From: Acidovorax sp. NB1
GTDB taxonomy: Bacteria; Pseudomonadota; Gammaproteobacteria; Burkholderiales; Burkholderiaceae_C
NCBI RefSeq assembly: GCF_005405905.1
Contig: NZ_BJHU01000005.1
Coordinates: 269,867 to 333,866 of the forward strand
Length of the DNA stretch: 64,000 nt
Direction: 5' to 3'
Within the stretch, counting starts at the first letter, position 1; each line of letters begins with the position of its first letter. The position numbers and the translations under genes are program-made. Positions 15,023-23,951 of the stretch are shown one piece after another. The notes below the pieces were generated by a model. That model worked only from the letters and a program-made list of their open reading frames with translations. It was not told the DNA's origin and did not search any database.

Positions 15023-17437
15023 ATGCGTTTGCTCCACCCCTCGTCGCTGACCTCCAAGACCCTGGCCTGGGTGGTTGTGGCCAGCCTGGTGGCATTTGCC
15101 GCCATCACCGGGGTGACTGTGTGGCAAGAAAGGGCCCGGCTGCTGGAACGGGCGCACGAGCAGGCCCAGCGCAGCGTGCAACAAAACCTGCCCGCGCTCA
15201 GCGACAGCCTCTGGAACTTCAACAACGCCAGCCTGCGCGCCCTGCTCATCGGCATGGTGGGCGAAGGCGCCATCGTGCGTGCCGACATCCTGGACGGGGA
15301 CCGCACGCTGATGACGGTGTCGCGCCCCGGCGAGGTCCCGCCCATCGACACCACCTGGACCCACGCCATCGCCGACCCCACCCACACCGGCCCGAACCAG
15401 CCCCAGCTGGGTGAGATCCGGGTGTACGAGTCCTACGCCGCCCTGCGTGCGCAGCAGGCCGAGACTGCCTGGCGCATCGCCATCGCCCAGCTGCTGCAGA
15501 TCGCCAGCATCGCCGCCATGCTGGTCGTCATCGTGCGCTGGCTCATCATGCGCCACCTGTCGGCGCTGGCGCGGGCTGTCACAGGCCTGAACCCTTTGGA
15601 CAGCCGGGACCGCATCCGCCTGCAGCGCAAAACCAGTGGCACGCAGCCCGACGAACTCGACGCCCTGGTGGACGCCCTCAACCGCTTTCACACCGAACGC
15701 GCCACCGAAGCCGGGTTGCGCCTGCAGGCCGAGCGCGCGCTGCGCGCGCGGGTGCAAGAGATCGAGGCCACGCTGGGCGCGCTCAGCGACGGGGTGCTGG
15801 CCCTCAACGGCGCAGGCGACGTGGCCTATGCCAACGGTGCGGCAGCGCGCCTGCTGGGCATGGCAGAGCCCACGCTGCAGGGACAGCCCTGGCACAACCT
15901 GTTCCGGCTGCTGGACGAGGCCAGCGGCGAGCCACGCGGCGAATGGCTGGAACAGGCCCGGCAATCCCGGCAGCCGCAGCGTGTGCGTGGCGAACTGCGC
16001 ATTGCCCCGGCACACGCGCGCGCCTTTGTGGCAGAACTCAATGCCGTGCCGCTGCACAACCCGGGGGACGTGGTGCTGCTGCTGGTGCTGCGCGACATCT
16101 CCGAAGAAATCGACAAAGAGCGGCAGATCGTCTTCCAGGCCTTCCACGACCCACTCACAGGCCTGGGCAACCGCTCCAAACTGGCGCGCGACCTGCCGCT
16201 GGACCTGGCCCGTGCGCGGGCAGCCCAGGGCCAGCTGGCCCTGCTGTTCATCGATCTGGACAACTTCAAGGACATCAACGACACCCTGGGCCACCAGGTA
16301 GGCGACCTGCTGCTGCGCCAGCTGGCGCTGCGCCTGCAGGCCACGGTGATGCCCCCGGCCTGGGTCACGCGCCACGGTGGCGACGAGTTCCTGGTGGTGC
16401 TGCCACAGCTGAGCGGCGAAGAGCAGGCCATTGCCCTCGCGCAGGAGCTGATGAGCCAGATCCGCCGCCCTTTCACCCTGGAGGGCTACCAGCTGCACGT
16501 CACGCCTTCGGTGGGCATCAGCCTCTTCCCCGACCACGGCAGCACACCGGCCGAACTGGTGAGCCGTGCGGACATGGGCATGTATGCCGCCAAGAAGCTG
16601 GGGCGCAATACCTACTGCGTTTTTGACGACCGGCAGCTGCAGGAGTCGTCGCGGCGGCTGAGCGTCGAAAACGGGCTGCGCACTGCATTGGCCCAGAGCG
16701 AGTTCTGGCTGGCCTACCAGCCCAAGGTAGAACTGGCGAGCGGCCGGATCGTGGGCGTGGAAGCCCTGCTGCGCTGGGAGAGCCAGCAGCTGGGCCGCAT
16801 TCCGCCCGCCAGCTTCATCCCCGTTGCCGAGGAAAGCGGCCTCATCATCGACATCGGCGACTGGGTACTGCGTGAGGCCATTGCCGCGGCACGGCGCTGG
16901 CGCGACATGCTGGGCACCGAAGTGCCCGTGGCGGTCAACGTGGCGGCAGCGCAGTTCCGCAGCCCGCGCCTGCTGCAGACGCTGCGCGCCATCGCAGCCG
17001 AAGACCGCGACATCCCGCGCCTGATCCAGCTGGAAGTGACCGAAAGCGCGCTGATCAGCGGGCTGGAGGACGTGACCGGCAAGTTCATCGCGATCAAGGA
17101 GCTGGGCTACAGCATCGCCATCGACGATTTCGGCACCGGGTACTCATCGCTGTCGTACCTGAAGAACCTGCCGGTGGATACGCTCAAGATCGACCAGGCC
17201 TTCATCCGCGACCTGCACCGCAGCACGCAGGACGTGACCATCGTCTCGGCCGTGGTGCGCATGGGCCAGAGCCTGGGCTTTGCCATCGTGGCCGAGGGGG
17301 TGGAGGAAGCACGCCATGTACAGATTCTCCAGGGCCTGGGCTGCGACCAGGGCCAGGGCTACCACTTCAGCCGCCCCGTGCCCGAGGCCGAGCTGATCCC
17401 CCTGCTCCGGCAGGGGTGTGGCGCGGTCAAGGCCTGA
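15023..17437 (+). CDS. Membrane GGDEF-EAL protein with PAS domain
   Basis: This 804-residue protein has TM1 (about 14-33, VVVASLVAFAAITGVTVW), a periplasmic sensor region, TM2 (about 150-172, LQIASIAAMLVVIVRWLIM) and a short linker. A PAS-like domain follows (VLALNGAGDVAYANGAAARL). The GGDEF domain (TRHGGDEFLVVLP) shows no RxxD I-site in the expected place. The EAL domain keeps its metal and catalytic motifs: EALLRW, LEVTESALI, IDDFGTGYSSLSYLKNLP and VAEGVEE. It can probably hydrolyse c-di-GMP and may also make it. The start at 15023 is preferred over an upstream ATG because the signal-anchor follows directly. Confidence 0.9.
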   Translation: MRLLHPSSLTSKTLAWVVVASLVAFAAITGVTVWQERARLLERAHEQAQRSVQQNLPALSDSLWNFNNASLRALLIGMVGEGAIVRADILDGDRTLMTVSRPGEVPPIDTTWTHAIADPTHTGPNQPQLGEIRVYESYAALRAQQAETAWRIAIAQLLQIASIAAMLVVIVRWLIMRHLSALARAVTGLNPLDSRDRIRLQRKTSGTQPDELDALVDALNRFHTERATEAGLRLQAERALRARVQEIEATLGALSDGVLALNGAGDVAYANGAAARLLGMAEPTLQGQPWHNLFRLLDEASGEPRGEWLEQARQSRQPQRVRGELRIAPAHARAFVAELNAVPLHNPGDVVLLLVLRDISEEIDKERQIVFQAFHDPLTGLGNRSKLARDLPLDLARARAAQGQLALLFIDLDNFKDINDTLGHQVGDLLLRQLALRLQATVMPPAWVTRHGGDEFLVVLPQLSGEEQAIALAQELMSQIRRPFTLEGYQLHVTPSVGISLFPDHGSTPAELVSRADMGMYAAKKLGRNTYCVFDDRQLQESSRRLSVENGLRTALAQSEFWLAYQPKVELASGRIVGVEALLRWESQQLGRIPPASFIPVAEESGLIIDIGDWVLREAIAAARRWRDMLGTEVPVAVNVAAAQFRSPRLLQTLRAIAAEDRDIPRLIQLEVTESALISGLEDVTGKFIAIKELGYSIAIDDFGTGYSSLSYLKNLPVDTLKIDQAFIRDLHRSTQDVTIVSAVVRMGQSLGFAIVAEGVEEARHVQILQGLGCDQGQGYHFSRPVPEAELIPLLRQGCGAVKA

Positions 17438-17459
17438 AAGGCGCTGACCGAAGGCGGTT

Positions 17460-18377
17460 TCAGTCCGCCTTGAACCGCTGGGGCGGCAACGGGATGAACT
17501 CCGTTTCGCCCGGCACCTGGCCCAAACGCTGCGCGTCCCAGTCTTGCGCGGCCTGCACGATGCGCTCCTTGCGACTGGACACAAAGTTCCACCACATGTG
17601 GCGCGGGGCATCCAGCGCATCACCGCCAATCACCATGAGCCGGGCGCCTGTATCGGCAGGGGCTGCCAGGTGCATGCCCTGCCCGCTCTCCACCACGCCC
17701 AGCAACTGGGCGTCCAGGGTCTGGCCATTGAGCTGCACCGGCTGGTCCACGGTGTAGACCGCCATTTCCTGCGCCAGCGCCGGGATCTCCAGCGTGGCAC
17801 CGGCGGACAGCTGCACATCCAGGTACAGCGTGGGCGAGAGTGTGGCCACCGGCGAGGTCTGGCCGAAGGCCGTGCCAATGAGCACGCGCACCGTGGCACC
17901 TGCGGCACCACCGGCGCTGCCCACATGCACTTCAGGGATGGCTGCAGCGGGCGTGTGCACAAAGGAGGGATCGGCCTCTTCATGCGCCACGGGCAAGGCC
18001 GTCCACAGCTGGATGCCATGGTTCACATAGGCCGTGTCGGCCAGGCTTTCGGGGCGGCGCTCGGAGTGCACGATGCCCCGGCCGGCCGTCATCCAGTTGA
18101 TGGCACCGGGCTCGATCTGCTGCACGCAGCCCAGGCTGTCGCGGTGCATGATGGCGCCAGAGAACAGATAGGTCACCGTCGCCAGGCCAATGTGCGGGTG
18201 GGGCCGCACATCGTGGCTGTCGCCCGGCATCACGGTCACAGGGCCGAAGTGGTCAAAAAACAGGAACGGCCCCACGGCCTTGCGCTGCACGGCGGGCAGC
18301 AGACGGCGCACGGTGAAGCCGCCACCGAGGTCCTTGGCGTGGCCCTTGAGGGGCAGAAAGCTGGGGGTATCGCTCAT
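17460..18377 (-). CDS. Pirin family protein
   Basis: This 305-residue bicupin has the pirin metal-binding pattern PHPHIGLATVTYLFSGAIMH and AGRGIVHSERRPE in the N-terminal cupin, with Pirin_C about residues 165-270 (LYLDVQLSAGATLEIPALAQ). Bacterial pirins are Fe-binding proteins, some with quercetinase activity or a role in redox control of metabolism. Its ATG overlaps the stop of the upstream OsmC gene (ATGA), so the two are translationally coupled. It converges with the GGDEF-EAL gene. Confidence 0.9.
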   Translation of the reverse strand: MSDTPSFLPLKGHAKDLGGGFTVRRLLPAVQRKAVGPFLFFDHFGPVTVMPGDSHDVRPHPHIGLATVTYLFSGAIMHRDSLGCVQQIEPGAINWMTAGRGIVHSERRPESLADTAYVNHGIQLWTALPVAHEEADPSFVHTPAAAIPEVHVGSAGGAAGATVRVLIGTAFGQTSPVATLSPTLYLDVQLSAGATLEIPALAQEMAVYTVDQPVQLNGQTLDAQLLGVVESGQGMHLAAPADTGARLMVIGGDALDAPRHMWWNFVSSRKERIVQAAQDWDAQRLGQVPGETEFIPLPPQRFKAD

Positions 18378-18781
18378 GGCGCGCGCTCCACCGAGGTGCT
18401 GATCTCAGTCGTCACGGTAGTCATCAGCTTGTGTACGGGGCATTTCTGCGCCACGGTTTCCAGCTCGGCGATCTGGGCATCGGTGAGGTCACCGCTGACC
18501 TGCAGCCGCGTTGCGAGGCGGTAGACGCCCGTGCGCTCGGCCGAGGCGTCGCGCTCGACCACGGTCTGCACATCGTCCACCGGCAGGCCCTTGCGGCGTG
18601 CGTACCACAGCACCGTGAGGGCCTTGCAGGCCCCCAGGGCAGCGTCATACAGGTCGTGCGGGCTGGGGCCGCTGTCGGTGCCGCCCTCCTCCACACTGCC
18701 ATCGGCCACGAGGTCGTGCGCACGGATGTGCACGGTCTGGGCCATGGGCGCGCCGGGGACGCGCCGCAATTCAACTGCCAT
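18374..18781 (-). CDS. OsmC family peroxiredoxin-like protein
   Basis: This 135-residue protein starts at the ATG at 18781 (MAVELRRVPGAPMAQTVHIR). It has GGTDSGPSPHDLYDAALGAC (first active cysteine region) and ETVAQKCPVHKLM (second cysteine), the two-Cys pattern of OsmC/Ohr/YhfA proteins that reduce organic hydroperoxides or bind thiols. Coupling with a pirin and proximity to a flavodoxin-like reductase, DoxX and a second pirin point to an oxidative or electrophile stress cluster. Confidence 0.88.
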   Translation of the reverse strand: MAVELRRVPGAPMAQTVHIRAHDLVADGSVEEGGTDSGPSPHDLYDAALGACKALTVLWYARRKGLPVDDVQTVVERDASAERTGVYRLATRLQVSGDLTDAQIAELETVAQKCPVHKLMTTVTTEISTSVERAP

Positions 18782-18840
18782 GGGGTGTTCTCCTGGTTGT
18801 ATTGGGGCGCGCCACTGTAGCGCCAAAAGGGGGCTTCGCC

Positions 18841-19395
18841 TTAACGGGCGAGGCGGCGGGCCACGTCGGCCACACGCTGGCCGAACTGCTTGCCCGTCTC
18901 CAGGTCGCCAGGGAACATCTCGGCGGCCGAGGCGTCGGACGGCGACTGGGACATGGCGCCGCTGAACGAGCCGATCCAGTTCACATCGTTGCGCGTGGCC
19001 GCCTTGGAGTTGGCGGGCATCATGCCGTTGCCCACCCAGATGCCGCCGTGCTGCATGGCCAGGTGGAACATGTAGTCCAGCGTGATCTGCTTGTCGCCAT
19101 TGGTGCTGGCGCTGTTGGTAAAGCCTGCAAACAGCTTGTCCTTCCAGGCCTGGCTGAACCAGGGCTTGGAAGAGGCGTCGGCGAACTTCTTGAACTGCCA
19201 GCTGGGGCCGGCCATGTAGGTGGGCGAGCCAAAAATGATGGCGCTGGCAGCGGCCAGCGTTTCCCAGCCACCTTCGGGCAGGTTGCCCTCGGCATCAATG
19301 GCGACCAGTTGGGCGCCTGCGCCCTCTGCCACAGACTGCGCCAGGCGCTGCGTGTGACCATAACCCGAGTGGTAAACAACTGCGATGTGTGCCAT
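18841..19395 (-). CDS. WrbA-like flavodoxin family NAD(P)H:quinone oxidoreductase
   Basis: This 184-residue flavodoxin-fold protein begins MAHIAVVYHSGYGHTQRLAQ (FMN phosphate loop). It continues SAIIFGSPTYMAGPSWQFKK and DKLFAGFTNSASTNGDKQ, and ends with a C-terminal FMN contact region (GGIWVGNGMMPANSK). Such proteins reduce quinones by two electrons, avoiding semiquinones. It lies in a minus-strand run of stress-type genes, 143 bases downstream of doxX. That gap contains a GC hairpin (19498-19521, arms CCTGCA/TGCAGG) that could partly terminate transcription. Confidence 0.88.
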   Translation of the reverse strand: MAHIAVVYHSGYGHTQRLAQSVAEGAGAQLVAIDAEGNLPEGGWETLAAASAIIFGSPTYMAGPSWQFKKFADASSKPWFSQAWKDKLFAGFTNSASTNGDKQITLDYMFHLAMQHGGIWVGNGMMPANSKAATRNDVNWIGSFSGAMSQSPSDASAAEMFPGDLETGKQFGQRVADVARRLAR

Positions 19396-19538
19396 GAGAT
19401 AACTCCTGTTGAAACGATGAGGGAACGAGACCAGGGGAAAGAACCAAAAGAACTACCAGCAGAACGACAACCAACGGCGAGATTGAATGCCAGAACCTGC
19501 ACCCCTGCGGGTTGCAGGCCCTTTCTATGCAAACCGGA

Positions 19539-19952
19539 TCAGCGGTCCGAGCGGCGTGCGTCCAGGCTCCAGGCGCCGGCGCCAAACGCTGCCAAGGCCA
19601 GCAGGCCGCCAGTCACGCCCACGTTCTTGAAGAACATGAGCTGCTGCATCATTTGCTTGTCGGCGGGCAGATTCCAGTAGGCATGGAAGAAGAAGCTGGC
19701 CACCAGTGTGAAGAAAGCCAGTGCCAGCGCAGCAAACCGGGTGCCCACGCCAAACAGGAGCGCCAGGCTGCCCAGCACTTCGACAGCCGCCGCCAGGGCC
19801 GCCGCCACCGTGGGCATGGGCAGGCCCACCGAGGTGATGTAGCCCACGGTGCCGGCAAAGCCGGTGAGTTTGCTGATGCCCGCAGGCAGGAACAGGGCAA
19901 CCAGCAGCAGGCGTGCGGCCAGGGCCAGGGGGTTTTGCAGGGATGTGAGCAT
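19539..19952 (-). CDS. DoxX family membrane protein
   Basis: This 137-residue protein starts at the ATG at 19952 (MLTSLQNPLALAARLLLVAL). It has four hydrophobic helices and the DoxX signatures FLPAGISKLTGFAGTVGYIT and LFGVGTRFAALALAFFTLVA, then MMQQLMFFKNVGVTGGLL. DoxX-like proteins occur with reductases and pirins in oxidative stress operons and often associate with thiosulfate or quinone redox; no catalytic residues are known. It lies 40 bases downstream of the second pirin gene, probably in one operon. Confidence 0.9.
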   Translation of the reverse strand: MLTSLQNPLALAARLLLVALFLPAGISKLTGFAGTVGYITSVGLPMPTVAAALAAAVEVLGSLALLFGVGTRFAALALAFFTLVASFFFHAYWNLPADKQMMQQLMFFKNVGVTGGLLALAAFGAGAWSLDARRSDR

Positions 19953-19992
19953 GGTGAAGAACTCCTGAGTGAAAGTGGTTACGAAGTAAAAA

Positions 19993-20694
19993 TCACGCGG
20001 CCAGGTCAAACACCAGCACCTCGGCGTCGTGGCCATCGGTCAACGACAAGGTGGTTTCCTTTTCCATCAGCAGCGCATCGCCGCCCGACAGGGCCTGGCC
20101 GTTGGCGCTCAGCGCGCCACGCACCAGGTGCACATAGGTCTTGCGGCCGGGGTTCAGCGCCAGCGTGACGGATTCCGCGCCATTCAGCAAACCTGCGTAC
20201 AGGGCTGCATCGGCATGGATCTTGACCGAGCCCTGGGCGCCGTCGGGCGATGCCACCAGACGCAGGGCGCCGCGCTTTTCCGCCTCGGCAAAGGTCTTTT
20301 GCTCGTAGCTCGGCGGGATGCCGCGCACATTGGGCTCGATCCAGATCTGCAGGAAATGCGTGGTCTGGCCCGCAGCGTGGTTGAACTCGCTGTGCTGCAC
20401 ACCGGTGCCTGCGCTCATGCGCTGCACGTCGCCGGGCGGGATGCCCTTGATGTTGCCCATGCTGTCCTTGTGGGCCAGTTCGCCCGACAGCACGTAGCTG
20501 ATGATTTCCATGTCGCGGTGGCCATGGGTGCCAAACCCGGTGCCGGGTGCAATGCGGTCTTCGTTGATGACGCGCAGGTTGCCAAAGCCCATGTGGGCGG
20601 GGTCGTAGTACCCGGCGAAAGAGAAGCTGTGGAAGGAATTGAGCCAGCCATGGTCGGCGTGGCCCCGGTCTTGCGATTTACGAACAGTCAGCAT
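19993..20694 (-). CDS. Pirin family protein (YhhW-like quercetinase type)
   Basis: This 233-residue protein uses the ATG at 20694 (MLTVRKSQDRGHADHGWLNS). It carries FGTHGHRDMEIISYVLSGEL and SAGTGVQHSEFNHA, the His/His/His/Glu metal site of the short pirin group that includes E. coli YhhW, which oxidises quercetin. The C-terminal cupin is shorter than in the pirin at 17460, so the two are not recent duplicates. The gene is divergent from a LysR regulator with a LysR-type dyad between them. Confidence 0.9.
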   Translation of the reverse strand: MLTVRKSQDRGHADHGWLNSFHSFSFAGYYDPAHMGFGNLRVINEDRIAPGTGFGTHGHRDMEIISYVLSGELAHKDSMGNIKGIPPGDVQRMSAGTGVQHSEFNHAAGQTTHFLQIWIEPNVRGIPPSYEQKTFAEAEKRGALRLVASPDGAQGSVKIHADAALYAGLLNGAESVTLALNPGRKTYVHLVRGALSANGQALSGGDALLMEKETTLSLTDGHDAEVLVFDLAA

Positions 20695-20767
20695 GTGAGT
20701 GCTCCTTTCAAGACTCGACTGTAGGACTGCCACACCCGCTGCGGGCACAGACGGATTGATGGCAATG

Positions 20768-20782
20768 TTCAAATAATCTGAA
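20768..20782. promoter_or_regulatory. Candidate LysR-type operator (TTCA-N7-TGAA)
   Basis: TTCAAATAATCTGAA is a perfect 4+4 dyad fitting the T-N11-A rule for LysR binding sites. It sits 17 bases upstream of the lysR start in the 104-base divergent gap. It is the only AT-rich patch there. Confidence 0.5.
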
Positions 20783-20798
20783 TTAACATGGCACCACC

Positions 20799-21737
20799 AT
20801 GCAAAACGCCCGCGATGTCCTCACCCCCGATGCGCTGACAATGCTGCAGGTGATTGCCGAGGCGGGCAGCTTTGCCGCCGCCGCCCGGCAACTGGGCTTG
20901 GTGCCCAGCGCCCTCACCTACCGCGTGCGGCAGATTGAAGATGCCCTGGACGTGCTGCTGTTTGACCGCAGCGCGCGCCAGGCCCGTCCCACCGAGGCCG
21001 GGGTGGAGCTGCTGCGCGAAGGCGCCCGCCTGCTGCAGGACATCGACGCCGTGGCCCACCGCGTGCGCCGCGTGGCCACGGGCTGGGAGCCGCAGCTCAC
21101 GCTGTCCATCGACGGCATCATCTCGCCCCACACCATGCTGGAGCTGGTGGACGCGTTCTACGCCATGCAGCCGCCCACGCGCCTGAAGCTGCGCGACGGC
21201 ATCATGACCGGCACGCTGGAGGCCCTGACCTCGGGCCGCGCCGACCTGGCCATCGGCGTATCGGTGGCCAGCAACAATGTGGCGGGCCTCCAGCAAGGGC
21301 TGCTGGGCGATGTGCTGTTCATCTACGTGGTGGCTCCCCACCACCCGCTGGCCTCCGCACCCGAACCGATTTCGGACGCCACGCTGCTCGAACACCGCGC
21401 TGTGGCCGTGGCCGATTCGGCCACGCGCGGCGGCGCCACCATGGGGCTGCTCGGCGGGCAGGATGTGCTGACGGTGGACACCATGCAGGCCAAGGTGCAG
21501 GTGCAACTGCGCGGCCTGGGCGGCGGCTTTCTGCCCGAACCCATGGTGCGCCCCTACCTGGAGGCAGGTCGCCTGGTAGCCCGCCGCGTGGCCCGGCCCG
21601 AGCGCAACGTGCGCGTGCACTACGCCTGGGGCGGCCCCGGCTTCACCGCACCCGGCCGCGCGCTGCAGTGGTGGCTGAACCAGCTGCAAAGCCCCGCCAC
21701 ACGCCGCGCTCTGCTGGAAAACCACCATCATTTCTGA
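20799..21737 (+). CDS. LysR family transcriptional regulator
   Basis: This 312-residue protein has an N-terminal winged helix (LTMLQVIAEAGSFAAAARQL followed by VPSALTYRVRQIEDALDVLLF). A LysR effector domain follows from about residue 95 (LTLSIDGIISPHTMLELVDA). The divergent position next to the pirin-doxX-reductase genes strongly suggests it controls them, probably in response to an oxidant or electrophile. The inducer is unknown. Confidence 0.92.
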   Translation: MQNARDVLTPDALTMLQVIAEAGSFAAAARQLGLVPSALTYRVRQIEDALDVLLFDRSARQARPTEAGVELLREGARLLQDIDAVAHRVRRVATGWEPQLTLSIDGIISPHTMLELVDAFYAMQPPTRLKLRDGIMTGTLEALTSGRADLAIGVSVASNNVAGLQQGLLGDVLFIYVVAPHHPLASAPEPISDATLLEHRAVAVADSATRGGATMGLLGGQDVLTVDTMQAKVQVQLRGLGGGFLPEPMVRPYLEAGRLVARRVARPERNVRVHYAWGGPGFTAPGRALQWWLNQLQSPATRRALLENHHHF

Positions 21738-21834
21738 TCCCGATCAAGCGCCCATCCCCCGGCTGCGCGTGTAGAGTGGTCACCGTTGGTTCTGTACTGC
21801 ATTTCATCTGCCGACCGTCACCGAAAGGCCTCCC

Positions 21835-22977
21835 ATGAGCACACCCGATCCTCGCCCCGCCAAACGGCTCCGACGCACCAGCGCCCCGACCACCGCCCCC
21901 GTTGCGGCACCCGCAGCCCCCACCACCCTATCGGGCAAACCCCAGCGCCATTTCGCCATCATCGGCGCTGGCATGGCGGGCATTGCCTGCGCCCGCACGC
22001 TGGTGCAGGCCGGGCACCGCGTGACGGTGTTTGAAAAATCTACCCAGGCCGGTGGCCGCACCGCCACCATCGACACCCCGTTTGGCAACTTTGACGCCGG
22101 GGCCCAGTACTTCACCGTGCGCGACCCGCGCTTTGCCCGTGCCATCGACACCGTGCCCGGCATCTGCAAGCGCTGGAGCGCCAATTCCGTCCAGGTGCTG
22201 GACGCCGCAGGCCGCGTGGCCGCTGCGGGCCTGCCCCACCGCGAGGCCCACTGGGTGGCCAGCCCGGGCATGCAGGCCCTGGTGGGCACCTGGGCCGAGC
22301 CGCTGCGCCTGGCGGGCCAGTTGCTCACCAACACCCGCGTGACCCGCATTGAGCCTGATCCCTTGAACACCCCCGGCTGGCAACTGCGCACGGAAGGCCC
22401 TGGCGGCAGCCAGCATGTCTACGCCGGGTTTGACGCCGTGCTGCTGGCCCAGCCCGCCGTCCCTGCGCAGGCGCTGCTGGCCAGCTCGGCCGTGGACACG
22501 CCCCTGACCGACGCCCTCTCCAAGGTGGCCATCGCCCCGTGCTGGACGCTGATGCTGGCCTACCCCCAGGCCGTGCGCCCGGGCCTCACCACGCTGGGCC
22601 CGCAGTGGAACGCGGCGCGCAGCACCCACCACCGCATCGCCTGGCTGGCACGCGAATCGTCCAAGCCCGGCCGCAATGTGGTCGAACGCTGGACGGTGCA
22701 GGCCAGTCCCGCCTGGTCGGCAGAACACCTCGAAGACGACGAAGCCCGCGTGCAGGCCAAGCTGCTCAAGGCCTTTGCCGAAGTCACCGGCATCCGCGCC
22801 ACCCCGGCCCATGCCGACACGCGCCGCTGGCGCTATGCACAAACCACCCACCCCCTGGGCAAAAGCCACCTGTGGGACACCGCCATGGGCCTGGGCGCCT
22901 GTGGCGACTGGTGCCTGGGGCACCGCGTGGAAGACGCCTTCGTGTCGGGCCTGGAGCTGGCACTCGCGGTGGCATGA
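21835..22977 (+). CDS. FAD-dependent amine oxidase-like protein (renalase type)
   Basis: This 380-residue protein has a low-complexity Pro/Ala/Thr N-terminus (to about residue 36), then [20 protein letters not shown] (Rossmann FAD motif), [14 protein letters not shown] and [17 protein letters not shown]. It closes with [20 protein letters not shown], where the GDW...VE-AF-SG C-terminal motif contacts FAD. It resembles bacterial renalase-like NAD(P)/FAD oxidoreductases; the substrate is unknown. Its stop overlaps the gluQ start (ATGA). Confidence 0.85.
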   Translation: MSTPDPRPAKRLRRTSAPTTAPVAAPAAPTTLSGKPQRHFAIIGAGMAGIACARTLVQAGHRVTVFEKSTQAGGRTATIDTPFGNFDAGAQYFTVRDPRFARAIDTVPGICKRWSANSVQVLDAAGRVAAAGLPHREAHWVASPGMQALVGTWAEPLRLAGQLLTNTRVTRIEPDPLNTPGWQLRTEGPGGSQHVYAGFDAVLLAQPAVPAQALLASSAVDTPLTDALSKVAIAPCWTLMLAYPQAVRPGLTTLGPQWNAARSTHHRIAWLARESSKPGRNVVERWTVQASPAWSAEHLEDDEARVQAKLLKAFAEVTGIRATPAHADTRRWRYAQTTHPLGKSHLWDTAMGLGACGDWCLGHRVEDAFVSGLELALAVA

Positions 22978-23951
22978 GCGCGACCACGGGCGCCGCAGGG
23001 CGCTACGTGGGCCGCTTCGCCCCCTCCCCCACGGGCCCGCTGCATGCGGGCTCACTGGTCGCGGCGCTCGCCAGCTGGCTTGATGCACGCGCCCATGGCG
23101 GGCAGTGGCTGGTCCGCATCGAGGACGTGGACACCCCCCGCTGCGTGCCGGGCTCCGACCGTTTCATCCTGCAGCAGCTGGCCACCTGTGGCCTGGTGCC
23201 CGATGCCGAGCCCCAGTGGCAGTCGGCGCGTTCTGCCCACTACCAGCGGGCGCTGGACCAGCTGGTGACGCATGGCCACGCCTACCCCTGTGCCTGCTCA
23301 CGCAAGGACATCGAAGACGCCCAGGCCGCGCTGGGCCATGCGCGCGAACGCCACGCCGCACTGCCCTACCCCGGCACCTGCCGCCACGGGCTGCGGGGCC
23401 GCACGGGCCGCTCGTGGCGGTTCAATGCCACGGATTTCAGGCAAAAAAAGGCTCTTCCGCCTGATGGACATGCCCCATTAGCTATCAATTCAGTAGCAAA
23501 CCACATTCTGCACTGGCGTGATCGTCGCCTGGGCCCGCAGCAGCAGGATGTGGCCCGCAGCGTGGGCGACTTTGTGCTGCACCGGGCCGACGGGCTCTGG
23601 GCCTACCAGCTGGCCGTGGTGGTGGACGACGCCGACCAGGGCATCACCGACGTGGTGCGCGGCGAAGATCTGGCAGACAACACCCCGCGCCAGATCCTGC
23701 TGCAGCAGGCCCTGGGTGTGCCCACGCCCCGGTATCTGCACACCCCGCTGGTGTGTGGCGCCAACGGTGAAAAGCTCTCCAAGCAAAACGGCGCCCGCGC
23801 GCTGGACCTGGGCAACCCGCTGCAGGCCCTGTCGCAGGCCGCCCAGGTGCTGGGCCTGCCCGCACTGGAACATCCGCACAACAATAGCCTGGGCGATGCA
23901 CAAACACAGTGGGTCGCGGCGTGGCGACGAAACTACAATGGCTCACCGTGA
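22974..23951 (+). CDS. gluQ: Glutamyl-Q tRNA(Asp) synthetase GluQ, with a repeat-derived insertion
   Basis: This 325-residue class I synthetase fragment begins [20 protein letters not shown] (HIGH-like motif). It has [22 protein letters not shown] and [16 protein letters not shown] (KMSKS-like). GluQ attaches glutamate to queuosine in tRNA-Asp. The segment between RFNATDF and [10 protein letters not shown] is filled by about 20 residues ([20 protein letters not shown]). Their codons (TTA, TCA, GTA, AAA) are unlike the gene's and match a family A element in reverse orientation. From memory, relatives run directly from the DF motif to the HDRR motif. It overlaps both neighbours by 4 bases. Confidence 0.9.
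   Translation: MSATTGAAGRYVGRFAPSPTGPLHAGSLVAALASWLDARAHGGQWLVRIEDVDTPRCVPGSDRFILQQLATCGLVPDAEPQWQSARSAHYQRALDQLVTHGHAYPCACSRKDIEDAQAALGHARERHAALPYPGTCRHGLRGRTGRSWRFNATDFRQKKALPPDGHAPLAINSVANHILHWRDRRLGPQQQDVARSVGDFVLHRADGLWAYQLAVVVDDADQGITDVVRGEDLADNTPRQILLQQALGVPTPRYLHTPLVCGANGEKLSKQNGARALDLGNPLQALSQAAQVLGLPALEHPHNNSLGDAQTQWVAAWRRNYNGSP
23436..23497 (-). repeat. Family A element inside gluQ coding sequence, copy 7
   Basis: Read on the minus strand it gives TTTGCTACTGAATTGATAGC, then CATCAGGCGGAAGAGCC, then TTTTTTTGCCTGAAAT. That is the same order as the intergenic copies; the tail matches the 13976 copy's TTTTGCCTGAATTT. The gluQ frame stays open across it. Confidence 0.7.

Noticed and set aside
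19498..19521. Hairpin with arms CCTGCA/TGCAGG after doxX as a terminator
   Set aside because: The stem is followed by no T run on the minus strand; it is only mentioned with the neighbouring gene.
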